This document shows positions 53,357 to 64,000 of a DNA stretch of 64,000 nucleotides, piece after piece; within the stretch, counting starts at the first letter, position 1; every line of letters starts with the position of its first letter. Under the pieces are notes generated by a model that was given only the letters and a program-made list of their open reading frames with translations, was not told the origin of the DNA and searched no databases. This DNA comes from Marinobacter maroccanus. Its GTDB lineage: Bacteria; Pseudomonadota; Gammaproteobacteria; Pseudomonadales; Oleiphilaceae. The position numbers and the translations under genes are program-made. The stretch is taken from NCBI RefSeq assembly GCF_002933275.1, contig NZ_PSSX01000014.1, positions 1 to 64,000 of the forward strand, given 5' to 3'.

Positions 53357-53557
53357 TCAGCCGCCGCCAATAGCGTGAACGACTTCTACACGGTCGCCAT
53401 CGCTCAGGGTAAATTCCGGGTGCCGGCTTCGTGGCACAATGTCCTCGTTCACCTCAACCGCCAGCCGCTTGCCCGCGAGAGCCATCTTTTCAATCAGCGT
53501 GGCAATGGTGGCGCCATTCGGCAGCTCCATTGCGTCGCCATTTACCTGAACCTGCAT
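53357..53557 (-). CDS. thiS: Sulfur carrier protein ThiS
   Basis: This 66-residue beta-grasp protein ends in AIGGG. Its C-terminal glycine becomes the thiocarboxylate that delivers sulfur to ThiG. The start MQVQVNGDAMELPNGATI is typical. It is between DUF423 and thiG on the same strand. Confidence 0.92.
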   Translation of the reverse strand: MQVQVNGDAMELPNGATIATLIEKMALAGKRLAVEVNEDIVPRSRHPEFTLSDGDRVEVVHAIGGG

Positions 53558-53582
53558 CGTGACTCTTGAACCTCTGTATTCA

Positions 53583-53996
53583 TCACTTGTTCCGGCGAAG
53601 ACCGGAGGTTATTAACAGCGCCCAGCCCACCATGAAACACAACCCTCCAAGGGGCGTGATCGGGCCGATCCAGCGGATATCTGTCAGCACCAGCAGGTAA
53701 AGACTGCCACTGAATAACAGGATGCCGGCCAGAAAAAATCCCGCTGACAAACCCAGTAACTTTCTGGAAAGCCCCTGTCCGGCCAGCAACGCCAACAGAA
53801 CCAGCGCTATGGAATGATACATTTGATATGTGACGGCGGTCTGGAAAACTTCAAGCCCCCGCTCGCTGACCAGGTTGCGCAGCCCATGTGCGCCAAAGGC
53901 GCCAGCCATCACCGCCAGGAGCGCCAGAAACCCGCCCGCAACCAGAGGAAACCCAAGGATTTTGCCTGCGGAATGTTGTACGGACTCAGCAGTCAC
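53583..53996 (-). CDS. DUF423 small membrane protein
   Basis: This 137-residue protein has four predicted membrane segments and the DUF423 motifs (AGAFGAHGLRN, YQMYHSIALVLL, GPITPLGGLCFMVGWALL). The role is unknown; the family is widespread. Its first codons overlap the end of apaH by 11 bp, although a later start is possible. Confidence 0.85.
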   Translation of the reverse strand: MTAESVQHSAGKILGFPLVAGGFLALLAVMAGAFGAHGLRNLVSERGLEVFQTAVTYQMYHSIALVLLALLAGQGLSRKLLGLSAGFFLAGILLFSGSLYLLVLTDIRWIGPITPLGGLCFMVGWALLITSGLRRNK

Positions 53997-54786
53997 AGTG
54001 GATCTTTTCTCCCGTATCCAGATTCATCATGGTCAAGGCACCACCCCAGACACACCCGGTATCCAGGCCGATAAACCGGTCGCTGCCGGTTTTTCCTTCC
54101 AGGGCTGCCCAGTGACCAAACACCACACGGACATCGTCAGCACGGGGGAAATGAAACCACGGTTCGAAACCTTCCGGGGCGCTGTCGACACTCTCTTTGG
54201 CCGCCAGTTCCAGGGTGCCATCCTCGGCAATAAAGCGCATGCGGGTGAAATAATTGGTAATGATCCGCCAGCGGTCCATACCCTGCAGGGTTTCATCCCA
54301 GCGTTCGGGCTGGTTGCCGTACATGTGGGTGAAGTACTCCCCGGCGGCATCTCCCCGGATCACCGCTTCCACTTCCTGAGCGCAGGCCATGGCCTGACTG
54401 ACTGTCCAGATATGGGGCAGACCGGCGTGGGTCATCACCAGATTCCGGACCGGGTCGTGCACGCAGAGATTCTGCTGCCGGAGCCAGTTCACCAGCCGGT
54501 CATGATCTGGCGCTTCAAGGATATCGGACAGGGTATCTTTGCGGCGGGTCTGATGGCCGCCCAGCGCCACGGCGAGCAGATGCAAATCGTGATTTCCAAG
54601 CACCACCACCGCCGAATCTCCAAGGCTCTCGATATACCTCAGGGTTGCCAGTGAGGACGGGCCACGGTTGATCAGGTCCCCGGCCACCCATAAACGGTCA
54701 CGGGAAGGGGAGAAATCCACTTTGTCCAGAACATCTCTCAGGCGTTCGTAACAGCCCTGAATATCGCCAATGGCGTAGTCAGTCAT
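53986..54786 (-). CDS. apaH: Symmetrical diadenosine tetraphosphatase ApaH
   Basis: This 266-residue enzyme cleaves Ap4A into two ADP and can remove Np4 caps from RNA. The metallophosphatase motifs are [22 protein letters not shown] and [10 protein letters not shown]. It starts inside the end of rsmA (8-bp overlap). In many relatives an apaG gene lies between rsmA and apaH; here it does not. Confidence 0.95.
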   Translation of the reverse strand: MTDYAIGDIQGCYERLRDVLDKVDFSPSRDRLWVAGDLINRGPSSLATLRYIESLGDSAVVVLGNHDLHLLAVALGGHQTRRKDTLSDILEAPDHDRLVNWLRQQNLCVHDPVRNLVMTHAGLPHIWTVSQAMACAQEVEAVIRGDAAGEYFTHMYGNQPERWDETLQGMDRWRIITNYFTRMRFIAEDGTLELAAKESVDSAPEGFEPWFHFPRADDVRVVFGHWAALEGKTGSDRFIGLDTGCVWGGALTMMNLDTGEKIHCDC

Positions 54787-55609
54787 CACTTACCTCGTTT
54801 GCGGGGTTAGCTGAGGCCTTCTCCGCAAAAAGCAGGTCTGCAATGGCCACGTAATCGGCCAGGGAGAGGTTCTCCGGACGCAGACCGTCATTGATTCCCA
54901 GGCTCTGGAGCTGCTCGGCCGACACCATGCCGCCCAGTGCCTTGCGGAGGGTTTTACGCCTTGCATTGAATGCCGTGCGAACCACGGCCTGAAGTGTCGT
55001 CAGATCCTTCGCCGGGTGCGGAAGCGTCTTGTGAGGCACCAGCCGGACAATCGCCGAATCCACCTTGGGCGCCGGGCGGAAAGCGCCGGAACCCACTTCG
55101 AACAGCGGCTGCACCTTGCAGAAATACTGGGTCATGATTCCAAGACGACCGTAATTGTTGTCACCGGGCACCGCTGCCATCCGCTGTACCACCTCTTTCT
55201 GCAGCATAAAGTGCATATCCTGCACAACACCGGCCTGGGACAGAAGGTGGAAGATCAGGGGCGTGGAAATGTTGTACGGCAGGTTACCGATGATCCGCAG
55301 GGGACGATCAACCATAAGCTGGCTGAAATCAAACTTGAGCGCATCCGCCTCGTGAATCCGGAACTCGGGGTAGTTGAAGAACTTGGTGCGCAGCACAGGA
55401 ATCAGGTCGCGATCCAGTTCCACCACCTGAAGCCTTGGGTTCACGGCCAGTATCTCTTCGGTCAGCGCGCCCAGGCCGGGACCAATCTCCACGATGGCGT
55501 CATCGGGTTTCGGATTGATCGCGCGGATGATCTGCTCGATGACCCCCGGATCATGGAGGAAATTCTGGCCAAACCGCTTTCTGGCCTGGTGGCCGGCTTT
55601 GTTACTCAC
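54779..55609 (-). CDS. rsmA: 16S rRNA (A1518/A1519) dimethyltransferase RsmA (KsgA)
   Basis: This 276-residue enzyme dimethylates two adjacent adenosines near the 3' end of 16S rRNA. SAM motifs are [15 protein letters not shown] and the catalytic [10 protein letters not shown]. It overlaps pdxA by four bases and apaH by eight, so the three are translationally coupled. Confidence 0.96.
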   Translation of the reverse strand: MSNKAGHQARKRFGQNFLHDPGVIEQIIRAINPKPDDAIVEIGPGLGALTEEILAVNPRLQVVELDRDLIPVLRTKFFNYPEFRIHEADALKFDFSQLMVDRPLRIIGNLPYNISTPLIFHLLSQAGVVQDMHFMLQKEVVQRMAAVPGDNNYGRLGIMTQYFCKVQPLFEVGSGAFRPAPKVDSAIVRLVPHKTLPHPAKDLTTLQAVVRTAFNARRKTLRKALGGMVSAEQLQSLGINDGLRPENLSLADYVAIADLLFAEKASANPANEVSDD

Positions 55610-56616
55610 GAACAGGTCTCTTCAATTGCAGATTTGCGACAACGAGCCATTTGCTCGCCCACTTTCAGGGCCGTATGCAGACTGCCGGCATCAGCCCGGC
55701 CAGTGCCAGCCAGATCCAGGGCGGTGCCATGGTCCACGGAGGTGCGAACAATCGGCAGCCCCAGGGTAATATTGACGGCCCGCCCGAAGCCCTGAAACTT
55801 CAGTACCGGCAGTCCCTGATCGTGGTACATGGCCAGTACCGCATCGGCCTGGTCCAGCCAGTGCGGGGTAAACAGGGTGTCGGCCGGCAGGGGCCCCGTC
55901 AGCGACATGCCTTCGGCACGAAGACTCTCGAGGGTTGGCTCGATGATGTCGATTTCCTCCCGACCGAGATGGCCGCCTTCCCCGGCATGGGGATTCAGGC
56001 CTGCCACCAGAATTCTGGGCCGCGCAATGCCGAAGAACTTTTTCAGATCAGCATTGAGAATTCGGGTGACCTGGGCCAGGCGCGCCGGGGTAATGGCGGC
56101 GGAAACGTCTCTGAGCGGTAAGTGGGTGGTTACCAGCGCAACCCGAAGCTCTTCGGTCGCCAGCATCATCACCACTCGTTCAACTCCGCACAGTTCCTGG
56201 AGGAACTCGGTGTGGCCGCTGAACGATATGCCGGCCTCATTGATAACACCTTTGTGGACCGGCGCCGTCACCATGCCGTCAAAATCGCCACTCAGGCAGC
56301 CATTGGCGGCAACTTCCAGCGTTCTGAGCACATAGGCACTGCTGCCAGTATTCAGCGTGCCCGGCTGGTGATTGGCGCAACCGTCCACGTGCAGCACCGA
56401 TAGCAGGCCTGCTTCCATTTCTGGCGCTTCTCCGGGCTGCCAGTGACGCAGTTCAACCGCCAGATTCATTTGCTTCGCCCGGGCTTCCAGCAGCGGTTTG
56501 CTGGCAACCACGACCACTCCCGCGGTCCTGGCCTCCAGCGCCAGCTGCAGACACAGCTCAGGGCCAATGCCAGCGGGTTCGCCGGCGGTAAGCGCCAGCA
56601 CCACGGGATCAGCCAT
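55606..56616 (-). CDS. pdxA: 4-hydroxythreonine-4-phosphate dehydrogenase PdxA
   Basis: This 336-residue NAD-dependent enzyme acts in vitamin B6 synthesis. Motifs are [12 protein letters not shown], the metal-binding histidines in [20 protein letters not shown] and [14 protein letters not shown]. Its start overlaps the surA stop by one base (TGATG). Confidence 0.95.
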   Translation of the reverse strand: MADPVVLALTAGEPAGIGPELCLQLALEARTAGVVVVASKPLLEARAKQMNLAVELRHWQPGEAPEMEAGLLSVLHVDGCANHQPGTLNTGSSAYVLRTLEVAANGCLSGDFDGMVTAPVHKGVINEAGISFSGHTEFLQELCGVERVVMMLATEELRVALVTTHLPLRDVSAAITPARLAQVTRILNADLKKFFGIARPRILVAGLNPHAGEGGHLGREEIDIIEPTLESLRAEGMSLTGPLPADTLFTPHWLDQADAVLAMYHDQGLPVLKFQGFGRAVNITLGLPIVRTSVDHGTALDLAGTGRADAGSLHTALKVGEQMARCRKSAIEETCS

Positions 56617-57956
56617 CAGGATACCGGCTCTTCTTCGGCAGGGGCGTCCTTGGCGTACTCGCCCTTGAACTCGATAAAGGCCTCATCGCGGATTTCCTGG
56701 AGCCAGTTCTGCAACTCGGTCTCGAACTTGCGGCGATAGATGGCCTGACGAGCCTCAGCGTCGCGCACATCACCGCTGATGTCTTTCTGGCGGCGTTCCT
56801 GAACCTGCAGGATGTGCCAGCCAAACTGGGACCGGAACGGCCCGCGCAACTCGCCGATATCAGCAGCCAGCATGGCCTGCTCAAACGCCGGCACCATCTG
56901 GCCGGGGCTCACCCAGCCCAAATTACCGCCATCGGAACCAGACACCGGGTCATCAGAATACTCTCTGGCCAGGGCACTGAAGCTGGCTCCGTTCTGAAGC
57001 TGTTGGTACAGGTCGCGGATCATGGTTTCGGCCTGATTGTCGGTCCTTGCCTCGGAAGGCCGAACCAGGATGTGACGGACACGATGCTGCTGGATCATCT
57101 GCTGTTGCTCGCCACCGCGTTTATCCATCACCATCACCAGGTGGAAGCCGCTGTTGTTTTCCAGAACTTCCGATGGTTCTCCCACTGGCAGCTCCGGCAC
57201 AACCGGGGCTACCAGAGACGGCAGCTGGCCTTCGGCACGCCAGCCCATATCGCCACCTTCCAGAGCGTTACTGGCATCGGACTCGGCAACGGCCACCTCG
57301 CGAAAATCACGGCCACTGGCAATCTGATTGCGCAGACGCTGAGCTTTTTCCCGGGCCGCATCCACCTCTGCCTCGTTCGACGGATCGTCAACGCTGACAA
57401 AAATATACGCAAGCCGGTATTGGGCGTTATTGCCACCGCGGGCTTCCAGGCTTTCCAGGTAGTTTTCCACTTCCCGATCGGTTACCCGAACCCGGTTGCC
57501 TACCTGGCGCTGTTGAACGCGGCTGGTCAGCATCTCCCGGCGGATCTGCTCGCGAGCCTGGTTGTAGGCCACGCCTTCGGCAGCCAACTGGTTTTCAAAC
57601 TGCGCCAGGGTCATGCCATTGCGCTCAGCGATGTTGGCCATGGTTTCGTTCAGCTCGTTATCGCTGATGCGCATGCCGGCACGATCTGCCATCTGCATCT
57701 GGATCGACTCGGTGATAAGCTGGTCAAGCACCCGCTCTTCCAGAACCTGGCGCGGCGGCAACGCCGTTCCCTGGGCATTGAGCCGGCTGGCGATGGTGCT
57801 GATTCGCGCCTCCAGCTCGGTCTGCAGGATGACATCCTCGTCGACAATGGCTACCACCTGATCCAGCAGCTTACGCTCGGCCTGAACAGACAGCGGAGCC
57901 AGAACGGCAAGAAGAATCAGTAACGCTTGTACACCATGGCGAAGGGTCGCCTTCAT
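56616..57956 (-). CDS. surA: Periplasmic chaperone and peptidyl-prolyl isomerase SurA
   Basis: This 446-residue periplasmic protein has a signal peptide (cleavage near VQAERK), an N-terminal chaperone region, and two parvulin domains (about 170-270 and 285-385, the second containing [10 protein letters not shown] and [10 protein letters not shown]). It escorts outer-membrane barrel proteins, including LptD, to the Bam complex. The ATG at 57956 is preceded by GAGGTGAT. It is 63 bp downstream of lptD. Confidence 0.95.
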   Translation of the reverse strand: MKATLRHGVQALLILLAVLAPLSVQAERKLLDQVVAIVDEDVILQTELEARISTIASRLNAQGTALPPRQVLEERVLDQLITESIQMQMADRAGMRISDNELNETMANIAERNGMTLAQFENQLAAEGVAYNQAREQIRREMLTSRVQQRQVGNRVRVTDREVENYLESLEARGGNNAQYRLAYIFVSVDDPSNEAEVDAAREKAQRLRNQIASGRDFREVAVAESDASNALEGGDMGWRAEGQLPSLVAPVVPELPVGEPSEVLENNSGFHLVMVMDKRGGEQQQMIQQHRVRHILVRPSEARTDNQAETMIRDLYQQLQNGASFSALAREYSDDPVSGSDGGNLGWVSPGQMVPAFEQAMLAADIGELRGPFRSQFGWHILQVQERRQKDISGDVRDAEARQAIYRRKFETELQNWLQEIRDEAFIEFKGEYAKDAPAEEEPVS

Positions 57957-58019
57957 AATCACCTCTGCAAATAGAATTTGAGCTTTCTGGCGTTTTGGGG
58001 GCCTTAGTCAGGGATCCAC

Positions 58020-60404
58020 TCAGGGAGTTCCAAAACGACGACGCTCCCTTTCATCGAAACCGTAAATGGCCTCGGAAATACTCGACGATGCACCACCGCT
58101 GCCACCAAGCCCCTTCAGCTGGACCTGAAACAGTATGCGGCTCTCAAGCTCCCGGTCGTCGGTCAGGTAGTTCTGGTGAACCATCTGAACACTCCAGCAG
58201 CAGTTATTGTATTCCAGCCCGGCGAGGGATCCGACCGTTCGGTCAAGGTCGGAATCATAGACCCAGCGGCCGATAAGACTAACACGGTCCGATACCGGGA
58301 AAACCGACGCAATATCGGACTGTTCCAGCTCGTCTCGGCTGTATGTATGCCCAACACTGGCCAGGTAACGGTAATCACTGGAGTGGAAGGTCAACTGGCT
58401 TCGTCCTTCCTCGGTATCCCCGGTATCAGGATCCCACAGCCCGGAAGAGCGGATTTCGAGGGTATCGAGTGGGTTAAGCACGACCTCGCCGGCCAGCGGT
58501 GAACGGCTCCGGGTACCGGCACCTTCACCAAACAGCGTCACCTCGCGATCCTCAAAATACTGGACCTGGCCAATACTGAACCGGGCACGCTCGGCCCCGG
58601 TGAGCAGGTCATTGAAACGGCTGGTCAGGGCAACGGTCAACTGGTTGGCATCGCCTACCCGGTCACCGCCGGTGAAGCGGTCCGGTCGAAACAGCTGTTC
58701 AAAACGAAAGGTCTGGAGGTCAGTGTCGAAATCCGGGATATCGTTCTGGTCCGGGTCGGCATCGGCCCAGGCGTAATAGAGCCGGGGCTCCAGAGTCTGG
58801 TTGTAAGGCACATCAAACAGGCTGCTCTGTCGGTCGAAATACAAGCCGTTATCCCATTCGGCAACCGGCACAGTGCGATCAAAGGTGCCATCGCCCAGTA
58901 CGTAGTCATCCAGGTCATAGCGGGTGTAATCAAGGCTGACCGAAGGCCGGCTGAACCCCCACAATGCCCGCATCGGCAATGCCAACTCCGGCCGCGCCCG
59001 GAAACGCTGGCCGTTAGCCCGGTCGAGACCGCTCAGTGCTTCGTTATCCCGGTAAAACACCGTGTACTGGCTTTCCAGATTGGCCTCCACAATCCCCGCA
59101 CCGGTCTCCCCTGCGTAGATAACTTCCGGCAACTGGGCATAGGGCTTATCCACATCAGCGATGCGTTCACTGATGGTCTGGTAATCGTTGAGGTAAGCAT
59201 CGAAATACCGCTGATCGCTTCGGTAGGTCACCCCGCCCTTTCTCTGCAGGTGGGTCGCCTGGTTGATCTCCAGGCTCCGGTTCAGGTCGCTGAGATAGTC
59301 CTCGTCGCTTACCACGGAAAAATCCCCATAACCTCGCCAGCCACGGCCCAGGGCAGCGCGAGTGGTGGCATCGAGGGCCCAGCGCTCACCGGACTCACCG
59401 GGATTTTCCTCCCGGAACGCCGAATCATTGCCGATGTACCCAAGCTGCAAGGTGGTTTCCCCGAGGGAACTGAGGTACCGACCTTCGACTTCGTTGAACA
59501 GACCTCGGCCGTGAATGTACTGGGGCGTCAGTGTCGCGTCGTAATGCGGCGCCAGGTTGAAATAGTAGGGTACGGCGATAAAACCACCACTGCCGGCACT
59601 GGAGGAGCCGAACTGAGGGTACAGGAAACCGGACTTGCGGCGATCATCAATGGGAAAGCTGGCCCAGGGCCAGTAGAACACCGGCACATCGAGGACCTCC
59701 AGCCGCACATGTTTGGCGGTGCCAAAACCCTCGGCCCGATCCAGCCGGATATCCGAGGCAACGATGGCCCAGTCGTTCTGTCTGGGGCCGCAGGTAGTCA
59801 GAAATCCATCTTCAATGACAACCTGTTCCTCACTGATTCGTGACAGACTGCCGGCGCGACCGCGCATTTCGGGCCCGTGCAACAGAAATGTCGCGGTATT
59901 GATGTCAAGGCGACCGGTATCCACGTCATAGTTCGCGTTCTCACCGGTCAGGAGGAAGCCCTCACCTCGACTGACCAGTGGCCCCTGGACTGATACTGCG
60001 CCCTGCTGCTGACTGTAGCGAGCTTCTGAACCGGTTACCTGGAATCCTCCCTGTCGAATCCGGACATCGCCCTGGAGAAACAGCTCGCGGTCAATTTCAT
60101 ACCGGGCATTCAGGCCGCTGGCCTCCAGCGGTTGTTCGGCATTAGCGCCATTGGCAAACGCACTGCCGACGCCATTGCTTCTACCGGACGGCAAATAACC
60201 ACCGTCACAGAACAGGGGCAACGAAGACCGCTCCTCGGCTGGCAATTCCGCCCTGGGCCTCCAGTCAATTTCCGCTGCGGATGGCGCTGTCTGAGCGTGA
60301 CCTGCCGTCCCCATCAAACCCAAAAGCGTGGCCAGCAACCCGCGGCCATACCGGCTCTGCCACCGGCTTTCCGGCAATTGCAGTGGGCGTTCGGGACATG
60401 GCAC
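58020..60404 (-). CDS. lptD: LPS-assembly outer-membrane protein LptD
   Basis: This 794-residue protein has an N-terminal signal region, a periplasmic jellyroll (about 95-235, VRIRQGGFQVTGSEARYS and RLDINTATFLLHG) and a large outer-membrane barrel. The disulfide-forming cysteines are visible as CDGGY near the N-terminus, TTCGP and NNCCWS near the end. With LptE it inserts lipopolysaccharide into the outer leaflet. It heads the lptD-surA-pdxA-rsmA-apaH run. The 181-bp gap to amgK holds divergent promoters. Confidence 0.95.
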   Translation of the reverse strand: MPCPERPLQLPESRWQSRYGRGLLATLLGLMGTAGHAQTAPSAAEIDWRPRAELPAEERSSLPLFCDGGYLPSGRSNGVGSAFANGANAEQPLEASGLNARYEIDRELFLQGDVRIRQGGFQVTGSEARYSQQQGAVSVQGPLVSRGEGFLLTGENANYDVDTGRLDINTATFLLHGPEMRGRAGSLSRISEEQVVIEDGFLTTCGPRQNDWAIVASDIRLDRAEGFGTAKHVRLEVLDVPVFYWPWASFPIDDRRKSGFLYPQFGSSSAGSGGFIAVPYYFNLAPHYDATLTPQYIHGRGLFNEVEGRYLSSLGETTLQLGYIGNDSAFREENPGESGERWALDATTRAALGRGWRGYGDFSVVSDEDYLSDLNRSLEINQATHLQRKGGVTYRSDQRYFDAYLNDYQTISERIADVDKPYAQLPEVIYAGETGAGIVEANLESQYTVFYRDNEALSGLDRANGQRFRARPELALPMRALWGFSRPSVSLDYTRYDLDDYVLGDGTFDRTVPVAEWDNGLYFDRQSSLFDVPYNQTLEPRLYYAWADADPDQNDIPDFDTDLQTFRFEQLFRPDRFTGGDRVGDANQLTVALTSRFNDLLTGAERARFSIGQVQYFEDREVTLFGEGAGTRSRSPLAGEVVLNPLDTLEIRSSGLWDPDTGDTEEGRSQLTFHSSDYRYLASVGHTYSRDELEQSDIASVFPVSDRVSLIGRWVYDSDLDRTVGSLAGLEYNNCCWSVQMVHQNYLTDDRELESRILFQVQLKGLGGSGGASSSISEAIYGFDERERRRFGTP

Positions 60405-60585
60405 GGTGGCTGGATCCTGTTCCGGGTGAATTGGAGGACGGGCAGTAATAACCGCCGCCTAGTTTACACGTGCCCTCCGGGGTTGTTAACGGAAACTCCG
60501 CTGCAAAACCGATTTACCCTCTTTATACTCGTCTGCTAACTTTCGCTGTCAGCGACAACTTATTTTCAGGATCGCAACCCGAGCT

Positions 60586-63080
<2,495 letters not shown>

Positions 63081-63084
<4 letters not shown>

Positions 63085-64000
63085 TCCTGGCGGGACTCCA
63101 GCCAGGCGGCAACGCGACTGGCGATCCCATCGCCCAGGGTTCCGGGCGCGGGAGTGAGCCAGGGAACCGGTTGTCGCTCAAAGCCACTCATGCCGGCCCG
63201 ACGTAACCTCATCCCAATACTCCATTTCGTTTGATCATCAGCGGCTCCGGAAGGATACAGCTCCAGCAATTCAGTACTCAGCGACTCCAGACGTTCGGGC
63301 AGATCTGGCCGGTCAACGGGGTAAAACTGTGGAGCCACCCAGACAAGCGCAGCGGCATCAGCCCCCTCCAGCACCTGGTTGGTCACGTGTATGCTGGCTC
63401 GCCCGATTCCCAGAACAGCCGGTGTTTCATAGCCGCGCTCAACCAGCAGGGCCAGCCCTGCTTGAAGCGTCTCGCCGATCCGGCTTCGGTAGCGGGCCTC
63501 GAGATCATCGGCACTCTCTGAAGCCATGACATCGATCATTACCGATTCCGGTGCTTCCTGCTCACCCGTATCCGTTTCCGCCGATGGTTCTTCTACCACG
63601 GGGCGCATCAGGACTTCTGTCAGAACCGTTGACGGCGACTCCAAACCAAGGGTGAGCACGGCCCAGCCCCTGGAAGCCAGCCCCGCAGCCAGAGCCCCGG
63701 TCACTCCGGAAGCGGCGGTTTCGCCCTCGTCCGACAGAACCAGCACCGCGCCGCGGGCCGGCAATCTGGCCTCCGGATAGAGCAGCCCCAGCGCCCGGTC
63801 GCCCTCCTCAAGCTCCAGCCATACCGCTGCCTCGGGAAAGGTCTGGTTCAGGGAGCGCTCGCCGGTGCCTGTCCAGATCAGGGACCGACTTGCAGACTCG
63901 GTAGCCGGCGCCACCGAATCTTCAGCCTCGCCGGCCTGCGTACCCTCTTCCTGGCCGAAGCTGGTGGACGGCATGGCTAACATCAGCACCAGGATAAAAA
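63081..64000 (-). CDS. DUF3530 alpha/beta-hydrolase-like protein, 5' end outside the window
   Basis: The reading frame stays open to the window edge, with FILVLMLAMPSTSFGQ, the end of a signal peptide, at its upstream end, so the true start lies beyond 64000. About 300 residues are visible. The body resembles DUF3530 proteins: an early strand-loop (GAVLVLSDEGETA), a strand at WAVLTLGLES, and a Gly-x-Gly-Arg elbow (VLGIGRAS) where hydrolases usually have Gly-x-Ser-x-Gly, so catalysis is doubtful. Secreted and of unknown role. It converges on the djlA-like gene with a four-base overlap. Confidence 0.7.

Noticed and set aside
56814..57923. A 369-codon plus-strand frame
   Set aside because: Antisense to surA, whose parvulin domains and operon position are clear.

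Overview
The window looks like chromosomal DNA of a marine gammaproteobacterium, most likely Marinobacter or a close relative. This is inferred from the mix of lptD-surA-pdxA-rsmA-apaH, amgK-murU, a Pseudomonas-type isocitrate lyase, a foldase-dependent lipase and a SlmA-type regulator, and from the moderately high GC. No rRNA, tRNA, CRISPR array, prophage or complete insertion sequence was seen. The last gene runs off the right edge and lacks its N-terminus.

Left part (1-10 kb): a lipoprotein hydrolase, a Kef-type antiporter and an EgtB/SenA-like iron enzyme lead into the most distinctive locus, a Fap-type functional amyloid cluster. An EBP-like regulator (4639-6015) and a FapF-like outer-membrane barrel (6028-7101) are on the plus strand. 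Facing them on the minus strand are a 374-residue acidic repeat protein, a small Fap-like subunit, a FapD-like C39 peptidase and a FapE-like protein. The minus-strand operon has a good sigma-54 promoter (9947-9962) preceded by a cluster of TGAAAC/GTTTCA half-sites. The linked regulator, however, has a destroyed Walker B motif and GAFTHA in place of GAFTGA.

Middle part (10-33 kb): aceA, a CASTOR/POLLUX-like channel, dauA, ChaN, a macrodomain protein, a SIMPL protein, a GH84-like enzyme, a dctPQM TRAP transporter, a translationally coupled cyclopropane-synthase/flavoprotein pair, a choice-of-anchor I lipoprotein behind a likely Pho box, dps, a disulfide oxidoreductase, a LysE exporter and a DAHP synthase. 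The DAHP synthase gene is preceded by an aromatic-rich leader peptide (FFWWFGYGFYF) and mutually exclusive hairpins ending in an intrinsic terminator, which together form a transcription attenuator.

Right part (33-64 kb): an RND efflux pair, an AraC regulator, a PAS-GGDEF-EAL protein, a PAS chemoreceptor, lipase plus foldase, a sensor kinase and a convergent overlapping response regulator, a PstS-OmpA fusion, an aminotransferase and an inositol-phosphatase-family enzyme. Next comes a gene-free 500-bp stretch of nested inverted repeats (a REPIN flanked by two inverted copies of a folded element). It is followed by slmA and the envelope/cofactor run lptD-surA-pdxA-rsmA-apaH-DUF423-thiS-thiG on the minus strand, with apaG missing, and amgK-murU-djlA-like on the plus strand. 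Three convergent gene pairs overlap at their 3' ends by 56-70 bp.
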